Positions 1 to 7,631 of a stretch of DNA of 26,332 nucleotides are shown here, one piece after another (position 1 is the stretch's first letter; every line of letters starts with the position of its first letter). The stretch lies in the NCBI GenBank assembly GCA_036394195.1, contig DASWFO010000206.1, positions 1 through 26,332 on the forward strand. The letters are read 5' to 3'. The notes under the pieces were generated by a model. The model was not told the origin of the DNA. It searched no databases and saw only the letters and a program-made list of their open reading frames with translations. Made by a program: the position numbers and the translations under genes. This DNA comes from DATJPD01 sp036394195. Lineage in GTDB: Bacteria; Pseudomonadota; Alphaproteobacteria; CACIAM-22H2.

Positions 1-57
1 TATGCACCCGCCGTCATCGGATGGGAAGAGGCTGCGCGCGGTTCGCAGACCGAACGC

Positions 58-1695
58 CTAGGGCCGAGCCTTCTCCCGTTCCTGCTCGCGCAGCCGGAAG
101 CGCTGCACCTTGCCGGTCTCGGTGCGCGGCAGCGCGTCCACGAACTCGACCGCGCGCGGATATTTGTAGGGCGCGATCTGCGCCTTCACGAAATCCTGCA
201 GCGCCTTGGCGGTATCGGCTGTCGCGTCCTTGGCCTCGCGCAGCACCACGAACGCTTTCACCAGCATGCCGCGCTCGGCATCCGGGGCGCCCACCACCGC
301 GCACTCGCGCACCTGAGGATGCTCGAGCAGCACGCCCTCGACCTCCGGGCCGGAGATGTTGTAGCCGGCCGAGATGATCATGTCGTCGGAGCGCGCCTGG
401 TACCAGAAATACCCGTCGTGATCCATCCGGTAGGTATCGCCGGTGACGTTCCAGCCGTTCTGCACGTATTTGCGCTGCCGCTCCAGATCGTCGAGATAGC
501 GGCAGCCCGTCGGTCCGCGCACCGCCAGCCGCCCGATCTCGCCCGCCGGCAGCTTCCGGCCCTCATCGTCGACGATCATCGCTTCGTAGCCCGGGATGGC
601 CTTGCCGGTGGCGCCGGGCCGGATATCGTCCTCGGCCGCGGAGATGAAGATGTGCAGCATCTCGGTCGAGCCGATGCCGTCGATCAGCTTGAGGCCGGTC
701 TTCTGCCGCCACGCCTCGAAGATCGCGAGCGGCAGATGCTCGCCGGCGGAGACGCCCTTCTTGAGGCTGGCCAGATGCTTAGCCTCCGCCGTATCGGCCA
801 TGATGCGATAGGCGGTAGGTGCGGTGAACACGACCGTCGCCTTGCGATCGTAGATGATCTGCGGCAGGATTTCGGGCGTTGCCTTCTCGGCAAGAGCCGT
901 GCTGGCGCCGATGCGCATCGGGAACAGCGCCAGCCCGCCGAGGCCGAAGGTGAAGGCGAGCGGCGGCGAGCCGCAGAAAATATCGTCGCGCGTGGCCTTC
1001 AAGGTCGAGCGCGGGAAGGCGTCGCAAATCGCCATCACGTCGCGATGGAAATGAACCGTGCCCTTGGCTGGCCCGGTCGTGCCCGAGGTGAAGGCGATCA
1101 GAGCCACGTCGTCGGCGGCCGTGTCGCAGTTCTTGAACTCGGCGCTCTTGCCGGCCATGCGCGCGTCGAGACTGTCCGAGGCGTCGCTGTTGAAATAGAG
1201 GATCTGCTTCAGTGCCGGCGCCTGCTCGGCCGCCGCCCTGAGCTCGCCGTCCAGCCTCGCCTCGCACAGCGCGAAGTTCACCTTCGCCTTGTTCAGGATG
1301 TAGCCGAGCTCGCGCGCCCGGTAGAGCGGCATGGTGCCGACTGCGATGCCGCCGGCCTTGAACACGGCCAGCCAGCAGGCGAGCATCATCGGGTTGTTGG
1401 CGGAGCGCAGCAGGACTCGGTTGCCGGGAACGAGACCGAGATCCTCGACCAGCACGCGGGCGATGCGGTTGCTGGTCGCGAGCAGGTCCCGGTAGGTCCA
1501 CATCTTGGGGCCAAACCAGACGCACGGGCGGTCACCATGGCCGGCGCCGACCATGGTGTCCAGGAACTCGGCGCCGCAGTTGAGCCGCGGCGGATACTGC
1601 AGCTCGGGCAATCCGAAGCTCATCACTGGCCATTCCGGGAGCGGCGGCAGGTTGTCGCGCGCGAAGGTGTCGATGTGGCCGGTTCCTCGAAGCAT
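58..1695 (-). CDS. benzoate/2-aminobenzoate-type CoA ligase (AMP-forming)
   Basis: 545-residue ANL-superfamily acyl-CoA synthetase, expected to activate an aromatic or cyclic carboxylic acid with ATP and CoA in the cytoplasm. The P-loop-like AMP motif FTSGTTGPAKG lies at residues 202-212, the A5-type motif DGIGSTEMLHIF at 339-350, and TGD at 418-420. The catalytic lysine is K529 in RTETGKVQR. GIGSTEMLHIF is typical of the benzoate-CoA and 2-aminobenzoate-CoA ligase group, so a small aromatic acid is the favoured substrate; this is family knowledge, not proof. The ATG at 1695 lies 8 bp after the stop of the upstream oxidoreductase. The open frame continues far upstream, but that part reads out of frame through the oxidoreductase gene. 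It is the last complete gene of the operon in this window. An ATG at position 17 on the same strand could begin a further gene past the left edge. Confidence 0.92.
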   Translation of the reverse strand: MLRGTGHIDTFARDNLPPLPEWPVMSFGLPELQYPPRLNCGAEFLDTMVGAGHGDRPCVWFGPKMWTYRDLLATSNRIARVLVEDLGLVPGNRVLLRSANNPMMLACWLAVFKAGGIAVGTMPLYRARELGYILNKAKVNFALCEARLDGELRAAAEQAPALKQILYFNSDASDSLDARMAGKSAEFKNCDTAADDVALIAFTSGTTGPAKGTVHFHRDVMAICDAFPRSTLKATRDDIFCGSPPLAFTFGLGGLALFPMRIGASTALAEKATPEILPQIIYDRKATVVFTAPTAYRIMADTAEAKHLASLKKGVSAGEHLPLAIFEAWRQKTGLKLIDGIGSTEMLHIFISAAEDDIRPGATGKAIPGYEAMIVDDEGRKLPAGEIGRLAVRGPTGCRYLDDLERQRKYVQNGWNVTGDTYRMDHDGYFWYQARSDDMIISAGYNISGPEVEGVLLEHPQVRECAVVGAPDAERGMLVKAFVVLREAKDATADTAKALQDFVKAQIAPYKYPRAVEFVDALPRTETGKVQRFRLREQEREKARP

Positions 1696-1703
1696 CGTCG
1701 TCG

Positions 1704-3164
1704 TCACGCGTGGCTGGTCTCGCGGGCCGGGGCGCCGAAATCCGGCATCGGCATGTCGACCCGCACGGCATTCGACGGCGGGCTGTGCCGGCCGGATTTG
1801 TCGAACGCCATGACGTAATAGGTGTAGTGCAAGCCGCCGAGCACAAGCCGGTCGGTGAATTTCGGCGCCTTCACGGCCTCGACGATGCCCGCCGGACCGC
1901 CGTCCTCGGCGCGGAACATGTCGTAGCCGATGACGTCGCTGCCGTCGGCCCGCGCCCAGGTCAGGTGAACGGTGCCGTCCTTGATCGCGGCGCGGAGCGT
2001 CGCCTCGCCGGCCGGCCAGTGCGGGCGGTCGGCCCCCAAGTCCTCCTGCGGCGCCTGGATGGCACCTTTGGGCCATAGGAAGCACGCCACCAGCTTGAAG
2101 TTCTCGTCGAGCTGCTTGCAGACGTTGCAGTAGATGCAGCGGACGATGGCGTCCGGACGGCTCTCCTCGACCTTTTTCACCCAGTCGGGATCGGACAGCA
2201 GCTGGCGCGCCATGCCGATCATGTCGGCCTTGCCCTCCTGTAACAGGCGCTCGGCATCGGCCGGATCGCTGATCTTGCCGACCGAGATCACCGGCACCGC
2301 GTAGCCCTTGCCGTTGATGTACTCTTTGATCCCGGCGGCGAGATGCGCGTGCGGCAGCGGCGGATAACTGTCGCCCGGCATGCAGCGGTCGCCGCTATAG
2401 CCGGTGTAGGGGTAGAGCGGCTCGCCCGGCTTGTGTATCGCGTCCTCGAACTTGCCGCCGATCGACAGCGAGATGTAGTCGACGCCCATTTGCGCCATGC
2501 GGAGCGCGATGCGCTGCGAATCGGGGAGGGCGTAGCCGTCCTTGATCGCCTCTTCGGCGAGGAAGCGTACGCCCACAGGGAAATCGGCGCCGACCATCCG
2601 GCGCACCCGCGTCATCACCCTTCCGAACATGCGGAGGCGGCCTTCCAAGGTGCGCCCGTCATAGTCGTCGCGGCGCTTGTTGTGGCGCGACAGGAACGAC
2701 GACAGCGTGTAGGCGTGCGCGGAGTGCAGCTCGACGCCGTCATAGCCGGCTTCGCGCGCCCGCGCCGCGGCGGCGCCGAACTGCTCGACGATCTGGTCGA
2801 TGTCCTGGAGCGACAGCTGGTCGATCGTCTGCCGCCAGCCCGACCGCGCCACTTTCATGAAATGGATGATCTGCGGCACGATCTTGGACGGGCCGGCATC
2901 GTGCACCCGCTTCACCAGCTCGGCATGGCCGGGGATGAACCTGTCGTCGGAGATGCGCAGCAGCGGTCCCGATTTCGAGCCGTGGATCGCCATCGCCTCG
3001 ACGACGATCAGGCCGACATGCCCCTGGGCATAGCGCACATAGCGGTCGAGGACGTTCTGGTTGATGAAGCCGTCCTCGCCCGACAGCCGCGTCACCATCG
3101 CCGGCACCGCGACGCGGTTCGGCACTGTCATGCCGTTGATGGTAATGGGTTCGAGAAGTTTCAT
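1704..3164 (-). CDS. OYE-type NADH:flavin oxidoreductase with Fe-S motif and C-terminal FnIII-like domain
   Basis: 486 residues. Residues 1-340 form an Old Yellow Enzyme-like FMN TIM barrel. HSAHAY at 147-152 and the following FLSRHNKRRDDYDG match the OYE active-site region. Cysteines 343, 346, 349 and 361 (C-x2-C-x2-C-x11-C) match the 4Fe-4S ligands of the 2,4-dienoyl-CoA reductase/trimethylamine dehydrogenase branch. Those relatives continue with an FAD/NAD-binding domain, which is absent here. Instead residues about 395-470 look like a fibronectin type III domain (VHLTWARADG, GYDMFRAEDG, YTYYVMAFDKSG, PPSNAVRV). There is no signal peptide, so the enzyme is probably cytoplasmic. Context suggests it reduces or rearranges a CoA-bound ring or enoyl intermediate. 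An OYE-like half also occurs in 2-aminobenzoyl-CoA monooxygenase/reductase; no monooxygenase half is visible in this window. The GGGGGG of the adjacent palindromic repeat sits about 6 nt before the start and may act as the ribosome site. Confidence 0.88.
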   Translation of the reverse strand: MKLLEPITINGMTVPNRVAVPAMVTRLSGEDGFINQNVLDRYVRYAQGHVGLIVVEAMAIHGSKSGPLLRISDDRFIPGHAELVKRVHDAGPSKIVPQIIHFMKVARSGWRQTIDQLSLQDIDQIVEQFGAAAARAREAGYDGVELHSAHAYTLSSFLSRHNKRRDDYDGRTLEGRLRMFGRVMTRVRRMVGADFPVGVRFLAEEAIKDGYALPDSQRIALRMAQMGVDYISLSIGGKFEDAIHKPGEPLYPYTGYSGDRCMPGDSYPPLPHAHLAAGIKEYINGKGYAVPVISVGKISDPADAERLLQEGKADMIGMARQLLSDPDWVKKVEESRPDAIVRCIYCNVCKQLDENFKLVACFLWPKGAIQAPQEDLGADRPHWPAGEATLRAAIKDGTVHLTWARADGSDVIGYDMFRAEDGGPAGIVEAVKAPKFTDRLVLGGLHYTYYVMAFDKSGRHSPPSNAVRVDMPMPDFGAPARETSHA

Positions 3165-3170
3165 CGGCTA

Positions 3171-3297
3171 CCCCCCATCCCAACCTTCCCCCGCAAGGGG
3201 GGAAGGGGTCGGAGGAGCGCCCCATGTCTTATCCCCTCCCCCCTTGAGGGGGAGGCCGTGAGCGCGGTCGGACGGCCGCGCGAGCCCGAGGGGGACC
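3171..3297. repeat. intergenic palindromic repeat, copy 1
   Basis: GC-rich element between the CWC and OYE genes. It holds two hairpins: arms 3184-3192/3198-3206 (CCTTCCCCC with GGGGGAAGG) and arms 3235-3242/3248-3255 (CCTCCCCC with GGGGGAGG). The first 36 bases or so are nearly identical to copy 2 at 4739. The second half (GGCCGTGAGC and the following inverted repeat) resembles copy 3 near 24870. It looks like a REP-type genomic repeat inserted inside the operon, where the mRNA hairpins could affect stability or processing. Confidence 0.75.
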
Positions 3298-3336
3298 TTA
3301 CAAGCAGCGTGGGGGGTGATGGAAAGCGCCGTGCTT

Positions 3337-3528
3337 TCACGTTGCGTGTTTCCTTGCGGTCGCACGCAGGCAGTTCGGGCACAGGCAGCTTTCGGCGGGA
3401 CCCGCGGGCATGGGCAGACGTACGCTCTCGTCCTTGCACCAGCAGGCACCAGCCGGATCGCAGGCGAACTCGGCGCCGCATTTGGCGCAGCGCAGGATCG
3501 CAGCGATGGTCGCGGGCTTCGTGCTCAT
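3337..3528 (-). CDS. small cysteine-rich CWC-family protein
   Basis: 63 residues with eight cysteines in three clusters: C14/C17/C23 (CAKCGAEFAC), C29/C31 (CWC) and C48/C50/C53 (CLCPNCL). This spacing matches the cysteine-rich CWC domain family, whose function is unknown; zinc binding is the natural inference. The start codon overlaps the stop of the acyl-CoA dehydrogenase gene by 4 bp (ATGA at 3525-3528), so translation is probably coupled. There is no signal peptide or membrane segment. It lies between two catabolic flavoenzyme genes and could bind metal or serve as an accessory factor for one of them, but nothing in the sequence fixes a partner. Confidence 0.8.
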   Translation of the reverse strand: MSTKPATIAAILRCAKCGAEFACDPAGACWCKDESVRLPMPAGPAESCLCPNCLRATARKHAT

Positions 3529-4724
3529 TCGACCGCCTTCTGCGCGGTGCTGTCGTTGCCATGCGCCGCCAGCACCTGGCCGGCGATCACCAGCTTCTGG
3601 ATCTCGGAGGTGCCTTCATAGATGCGCAGCGAGCGGATCTCGCGATAGAGACGCTCGACCGGCTGGCCCGACACGACGCCGACGCCGCCATGGATCTGCA
3701 CGGCCGCGTCGATGACGCGCTGTGCCGCCTCGGTGGCGAAGAGCTTCGCCATCGATGCCTCGCGCGTGACCCGGTCGGCGATTTTGTCCTTGGTCCACGC
3801 CGCGCGATAGACGAGCAGAGCCGCGGCGTCGATGTCGACGGCCATGTCGGCGAGCTTCGCCTGCGTCAGCTGGAACTCCGCAATCTTTTGGCCGAAGGCG
3901 TCACGCCGCTTCGCATAGTCGACCGCTTCGTCGAGGGCCCGGCGGGCGAAGCCCAACGCCGAGGCGCCCACCGTCGAGCGGAAGATATCGAGCGTGGCCA
4001 TGGCGATCTTGAAGCCTTCGCCCGGCTTGCCGAGGAGATGCGATTTGGGCACGCGGCAATTCTTGAACGACAGCCGGGCCAGCGGATGGGGGGCGATGAC
4101 CTGGATCCGCTCGGCGATGCTGAGCCCCGGCGCATCCGCATCCACCACGAAAGCCGACAGGCCTTTGGCGCCCGGGGCCTCGCCGGTTCTTGCGAACACG
4201 ATGTAATGGCCGGCGATGCCGCCGTTTGAGATCCAGGTCTTGCTGCCGTCGATCACGTAGTGGTCGCCGTCCGCGCGCGCGGTCGTCGTCATCGCGGCGA
4301 CGTCGGAGCCGGCGTCCGGCTCCGACAGCGCGAACGCCGCGATCCGCTGCCCGGCGCACACCTCCGGCAGGTATTTGCGCTTGAGATCTTCCGAGCCGAA
4401 CAGCGAGATCGAGGCGCTGCCGAGCCCCTGCATCGCGAACGCGAATTCCACCAGCCCGTTCAGCCGGGCGAGTGTGTCGCGGACGAGGCAGATCGAGCGC
4501 ACGTCGAGCTTGTCGAAATGGCCGCCATAGGCCTTCGGCACGACGTAGCGCAGCCAGCCGTCGCGGCCGAGGCGGTCCACGAACCCCTGGCACTGCGCGT
4601 CGATGTCGACGTCATCGTACGCCTCCGTCCCGACGTTCTGCCGCGCCCACGCCTCCAGTTTGTCGGCGAGCGCGCGATGCGCATCGTCGAAGAACGGCCA
4701 GGCGAGGAACGTGTTATCAGCCAT
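3525..4724 (-). CDS. acyl-CoA dehydrogenase
   Basis: 399-residue FAD-dependent acyl-CoA dehydrogenase of normal family length, introducing an alpha-beta double bond into an acyl-CoA with electrons passed to ETF. Signature segments are ALSEPDAGSD at 132-141 and SKTWISNGG at 161-169 (FAD/substrate region), RRDAFGQKI at 273-281, and QIHGGVGV at 343-350. The likely catalytic base is E370 in RIYEGTSEIQ. The ATG at 4724 was chosen over an in-frame upstream candidate at 4751, because the upstream residues come from the palindromic repeat and are not family-like. GGAG lies directly before the ATG. It follows the crotonase gene in the operon and overlaps the CWC gene by 4 bp. Ring-type or branched acyl-CoA substrates are likely from context, but unproven. 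Confidence 0.93.
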   Translation of the reverse strand: MADNTFLAWPFFDDAHRALADKLEAWARQNVGTEAYDDVDIDAQCQGFVDRLGRDGWLRYVVPKAYGGHFDKLDVRSICLVRDTLARLNGLVEFAFAMQGLGSASISLFGSEDLKRKYLPEVCAGQRIAAFALSEPDAGSDVAAMTTTARADGDHYVIDGSKTWISNGGIAGHYIVFARTGEAPGAKGLSAFVVDADAPGLSIAERIQVIAPHPLARLSFKNCRVPKSHLLGKPGEGFKIAMATLDIFRSTVGASALGFARRALDEAVDYAKRRDAFGQKIAEFQLTQAKLADMAVDIDAAALLVYRAAWTKDKIADRVTREASMAKLFATEAAQRVIDAAVQIHGGVGVVSGQPVERLYREIRSLRIYEGTSEIQKLVIAGQVLAAHGNDSTAQKAVE

Positions 4725-4738
4725 GGCTCCAACCCGTA

Positions 4739-4833
4739 CCCCCCATCCCAACCTTCCCCCGCAAGGGGGGAAGGCGAAGAGGAGCGCACTTAAATTCTCC
4801 CTCCCCCTTGAGGGGGGAGGGTTGGGGTGGGGG
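4739..4833. repeat. intergenic palindromic repeat, copy 2
   Basis: REP-like element between the crotonase and acyl-CoA dehydrogenase genes. Two internal hairpins occur: CCTTCCCCC/GGGGGAAGG at the left, and arms 4800-4807/4813-4820 (CCTCCCCC/GGGGGAGG) at the right. The outer segments CCCCATCCCAACC and GGTTGGGGTGGGG are also complementary with one mismatch, so the whole element can fold as one nested structure. The left half is nearly identical to copy 1. Confidence 0.8.
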
Positions 4834-4863
4834 TGTCAACCGGCGCGGCGCTTCAGGCATCGC

Positions 4864-5694
4864 TCAATTCCCCTCGAATTGCGGCTTCTGCTTGGCGGCG
4901 AAGGCGCGGTAGGCGCGTTCGAAATCCTTGGTCTCCATGCAGATCGCCTGGGCTTCGGCCTCGGCCTCGATCGCCTCGTCGACGCCCATATTCCATTCCT
5001 GGTGCAGCATCTTCTTGGTGATGCCGTGGGCGAAGGTCGGGCCCGATGCCAGCTCGCGCGCCATCGCGTGCGCCTCGTCGACCAGCTTGTCGGGGTCGCA
5101 GAGCCGGTTGAAGAAGCCCCAGCGCTCGGCTTCGTCGCCGGGCATGGCGCGGCCGGTGAACAGGAGCTCCGAGGCCCGGCCCTGGCCGATGATGCGCGGC
5201 AAGATCGCGCAGGCGCCCATGTCGCAGCCGGCGAGGCCGACGCGCGTGAACAGGAACGCGACCTTGGCCCGCGCCGTGCCGAACCGGAGGTCTGCCGCCA
5301 TCGCGATACAGGCGCCCGCCCCGGCGCACACGCCGTCGACGGCCGCCACGATCGGCTGCGGGCAGGCCCGCATCGCCTTCACGAGATCGCCGGTCATGCG
5401 GGTGAAGCGCAGCAGGTCCGGCATGTCCATGCTCACCAGCGGGCCGATGATCTCGTGGACGTCCCCGCCGGAACAGAAATTGCCGCCGGCGCCGGCGATC
5501 ACGACGGTCTTGATGTCGCTCGCATAGACGAGGTCGCGGAACAGGTCGCGCAGCTCGGCATAGCTCTCGAAGGTCAGGGGATTTTTGCGCTCGGGCCGGT
5601 TCAACGTGACGGTCGCGACGCGACCCTGCACCGACCAGCCGAAATGCTGCGGCCGGAACCGGTCGGCGGAGAACTGGGTGAGTGGTGCCGTCAC
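4864..5694 (-). CDS. enoyl-CoA hydratase/isomerase (crotonase) family protein
   Basis: 276-residue crotonase-fold protein. The oxyanion-hole regions are recognisable: AGAGGNFCSGGD around 68-78 and DGVCAGAGA at 120-128. By hand alignment with rat mitochondrial hydratase, the two catalytic glutamates (E144 and E164) correspond to C129 and T150 here, so ordinary hydratase chemistry is doubtful. D158 lies eight residues after the second position, where dienoyl-CoA isomerases carry a catalytic Asp. Isomerase, hydrolase or ring-opening activity is therefore possible. The start is GTG at 5694, overlapping the TGA of the MarR gene (GTGA, 5691-5694), which implies coupling. Similar proteins are, to my recollection, found in clusters for salicylyl-CoA or aminobenzoyl-CoA metabolism; I could not check this. 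Confidence 0.85.
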   Translation of the reverse strand: MTAPLTQFSADRFRPQHFGWSVQGRVATVTLNRPERKNPLTFESYAELRDLFRDLVYASDIKTVVIAGAGGNFCSGGDVHEIIGPLVSMDMPDLLRFTRMTGDLVKAMRACPQPIVAAVDGVCAGAGACIAMAADLRFGTARAKVAFLFTRVGLAGCDMGACAILPRIIGQGRASELLFTGRAMPGDEAERWGFFNRLCDPDKLVDEAHAMARELASGPTFAHGITKKMLHQEWNMGVDEAIEAEAEAQAICMETKDFERAYRAFAAKQKPQFEGN

Positions 5695-6212
5695 GGCGTG
5701 TCTCCCTTGCCCTGTCGTTGCGCCGCGGTGACGGAATGCTTGAGCTTGGCCAGCAGTTCCAGCAGCTGGCCCATGTCCTGGCGCGACAAACCGGCGAGCA
5801 GGTCGTCGATCCAGCGTTCGTGCCGCGGCGTCATCGCATCGAAGGCGCGCTTGCCGGCCGGGGTCAGCCGGACCCGGCTCTGGCGCCGGTCCTGCGGCGA
5901 GGGGACGCGCGCCACTAAGCCCTCCTCGACCAGCCGGTCGATGAGGCCGGTGACGTTGCCGTTCGACACCATGAGGCGGTCCGACAATTCACCCATCGAC
6001 AGCCCGTCGGCCGCGCGGTCGAGCTGCGCCAGCACATCGAAGCGCGGCAAGGTCACGCTGAACTCTTCGCGCAATCCGGCGCGCACCCGGGTCTCGATCA
6101 GGTTGGAGCAGGTGAGGAGGCGGAGCCACACCCGCAGCTCGAGCTTGTCGCCGCGGGCGACGGCGCTTTCGCGGTCGGCCGACCCGGTTTCGGCGGGCTT
6201 CACGTCGTCCAT
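5691..6212 (-). CDS. MarR-family transcriptional regulator
   Basis: 173-residue winged-helix regulator. The HTH is seen in LSMGELSDRLMVSNGNVTGL and the wing in SPQDRRQSRVRLTPAGKRAF, ending in a C-terminal dimerisation helix. MarR proteins of this kind usually repress catabolic operons and release DNA when an aromatic or CoA-thioester ligand binds. The ATG at 6212 begins 2 bp after the stop of the SDR gene. The open frame extends upstream to 6671, but that part is an out-of-frame reading of the SDR gene. It is embedded as the second gene of the operon, so autoregulation through the palindrome at 7060-7083 is the natural inference. Confidence 0.92.
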   Translation of the reverse strand: MDDVKPAETGSADRESAVARGDKLELRVWLRLLTCSNLIETRVRAGLREEFSVTLPRFDVLAQLDRAADGLSMGELSDRLMVSNGNVTGLIDRLVEEGLVARVPSPQDRRQSRVRLTPAGKRAFDAMTPRHERWIDDLLAGLSRQDMGQLLELLAKLKHSVTAAQRQGKGDTP

Positions 6213-6214
6213 GG

Positions 6215-7039
6215 TCAAATCTCGCCCCCCGCGACCGGGATCGCCTGGCCGGTGATCGACGCCGCCTCGGGCCGGCACAGCCAGCCAACCACCGTCGCCA
6301 CTTCCTGTGGAGTCACAAGACGCCCCATCGGATTGGAGGCGGCGAGCTGCGCCCGCGCGTCCTCGGTCGACCGCTTGGTCTTCGCGGCGATCGCGGCGAT
6401 GGCACCGTCCAGCATCGGCGTATCGGTGTAGCTCGGGCAGACCGCATTCACGGTGACGCCGGTCCTGGCGAACTCCACCGCCAGCGCCCGCGTCAGCCCG
6501 ACCACGCCGTGCTTGGCCGCGACATAGGCGCTGACATAGGGATAGCCCTTCAGGCCGGCGGTCGACGCGATGTTGACGACCCGGCCCCAGCCGGCGGCGA
6601 TCATGGCCGGCGCCACGGCGCGCGTCACGGCGTAGACGGAGGTGAGGTTGAGATCGAGCATGCGGCGCCACAGCGCGCCGTCGGTCCTGGCGAACGGCGC
6701 CGAGTCCGCGGCACCGGCATTGTTCACCAGAATCGCCGGCGCCTGCAGAGCGCCTGCGAGCTTCGCGACCGCCGCGTCGTCCGTCACATCAAGGGCGTGC
6801 TCGGCCACCCGGGCGCCGGTCTGGTCGCGGAGCCGGCCGGCGATCGTCCGCAACGCCGGCAGGCCGCGCGCGACGAGAGTCAGGTCGGCGCCGAGACGGG
6901 CGAGCTCAAATGCAATGGCGGCGCCGATGCCGCGCGACGCGCCGGTGATGACCGCATGGCGGCCGCTGAGCGGCCGGTCCGATGGCGAGGGCGGACTGCC
7001 GGGCCGACTGCCTGATGGAGATGCCCCTGACATGGCCAT
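6215..7039 (-). CDS. short-chain dehydrogenase/reductase (SDR)
   Basis: 274-residue classical SDR, NAD(P)-dependent. TGASRGIG is at residues 32-39, NNAG at 106-109, catalytic S159 (NIAST), and Y172-x3-K176 (YVAAK). The C-terminus ends GQAIPVAGGEI, typical of 3-hydroxyacyl-CoA or 3-oxoacyl reductases. The first 25 residues are a Ser/Pro/Gly-rich extension before the Rossmann fold. Two ATGs, at 7039 and 7033, are both possible; GGAG lies 7 nt before 7039. It is the first gene of the catabolic operon and likely oxidises a beta-hydroxyacyl-CoA intermediate. Substrate not deducible. Confidence 0.9.
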   Translation of the reverse strand: MAMSGASPSGSRPGSPPSPSDRPLSGRHAVITGASRGIGAAIAFELARLGADLTLVARGLPALRTIAGRLRDQTGARVAEHALDVTDDAAVAKLAGALQAPAILVNNAGAADSAPFARTDGALWRRMLDLNLTSVYAVTRAVAPAMIAAGWGRVVNIASTAGLKGYPYVSAYVAAKHGVVGLTRALAVEFARTGVTVNAVCPSYTDTPMLDGAIAAIAAKTKRSTEDARAQLAASNPMGRLVTPQEVATVVGWLCRPEAASITGQAIPVAGGEI

Positions 7040-7059
7040 CCTTTGTCTCCGCGGGGCGC

Positions 7060-7083
7060 AATTATTTTAAGTTTAAAATAATT
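7060..7083. promoter_or_regulatory. 24-bp palindromic operator, probably for the MarR protein
   Basis: Perfect inverted repeat with 11-bp arms (AATTATTTTAA and TTAAAATAATT) around a central GT, 20 bp before the SDR start. It is an isolated A+T island in GC-rich DNA, flanked on both sides by CCGCGG. Size, symmetry and position fit a MarR dimer site overlapping the operon promoter. No strong -35/-10 pair stands out, so the exact promoter is not assigned. Confidence 0.8.
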
Positions 7084-7150
7084 GGCCGCGGAGAGCAAGG
7101 GACGGCGGGTCAGCTCTTTTGTCGGTGAGGGGATCGCCCGGACGGGCGGA

Positions 7151-7321
7151 TCACTGAACGAGGGCGTGGATGCCGAGGCCAACGCCGACCCAGAAGGCGG
7201 CGCCGACGACGAAAACGCCGAGCCAGATCCAGGCGCGGTACGGATGCTTGGTGTCGCTGTCGATCTCGAGGTGCCCGGTCTCGACGAGCTGAGCGGTATC
7301 GATCTGGGAAAGCGCCCGCAT
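7151..7321 (-). CDS. small single-pass membrane protein
   Basis: 56 residues: a polar N-terminal part (1-29) followed by one hydrophobic helix at about 30-53 (WIWLGVFVVGAAFWVGVGLG) and a very short tail. The ATG at 7321 is preferred because AGGAG lies about 7 nt upstream; an in-frame ATG at 7339 has no comparable site. I do not recognise a family. It lies on the same strand upstream of the catabolic operon, but the A+T-rich palindrome separates the two, so it is probably a separate transcription unit. Confidence 0.6.
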   Translation of the reverse strand: MRALSQIDTAQLVETGHLEIDSDTKHPYRAWIWLGVFVVGAAFWVGVGLGIHALVQ

Positions 7322-7631
7322 TATTTTCTCCTGTTGCATCGGGCGACAGCCTGGCGAGCACTATCCCGGAGGATGGTTAACAAAACGGAAAGGCAGCGGA
7401 GGTTTTTGCCAGCATGTCAGCGCCGGGCGCGAGTCGTACACGTTGCTGACACGCCAGGTCAACAAAGTGGCCGCCCGGTCGCAGATTTGACACAGGTGGG
7501 GCACAGCAAGGTCACACACTACGCGTCAGGCTACCGCGAACCGTCGATTCGCAGCGCGGTGGGCGTTTTTTTCTCGACGGCCGCGCCTATGTCTTTAGCG
7601 GAAAGCCGGTGGGGGACCTTTGGAGGTCAAT
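7322..7631. other. 310-bp intergenic region
   Basis: Lies between the divergent small membrane-protein and small exported-protein genes, so both promoters should be here. TTGACA at 7487-7492 on the plus strand resembles a -35 box, but no good -10 follows at the right distance. A loose inverted repeat, TGTCAGC at 7415-7421 with GCTGACA at 7445-7451, and a T7 run at 7566-7572 are visible. No further gene is supported. Confidence 0.4.

Noticed and set aside
1..17. ATG at 17 on the minus strand as start of a further operon gene
   Set aside because: Only five codons are visible and the ribosome site is weak, so it cannot be supported from this window.
319..6255. Long plus-strand frames (319-1818, 2343-4229, 4603-6255) opposite the catabolic operon
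   Set aside because: They run across gene boundaries and the palindromic repeats, have Arg/Ala-rich low-information translations, and lie opposite well-identified enzymes.
7487..7492. TTGACA as a promoter -35 box for the small exported protein
   Set aside because: No acceptable -10 hexamer follows at 16-18 bp, so no promoter was called.
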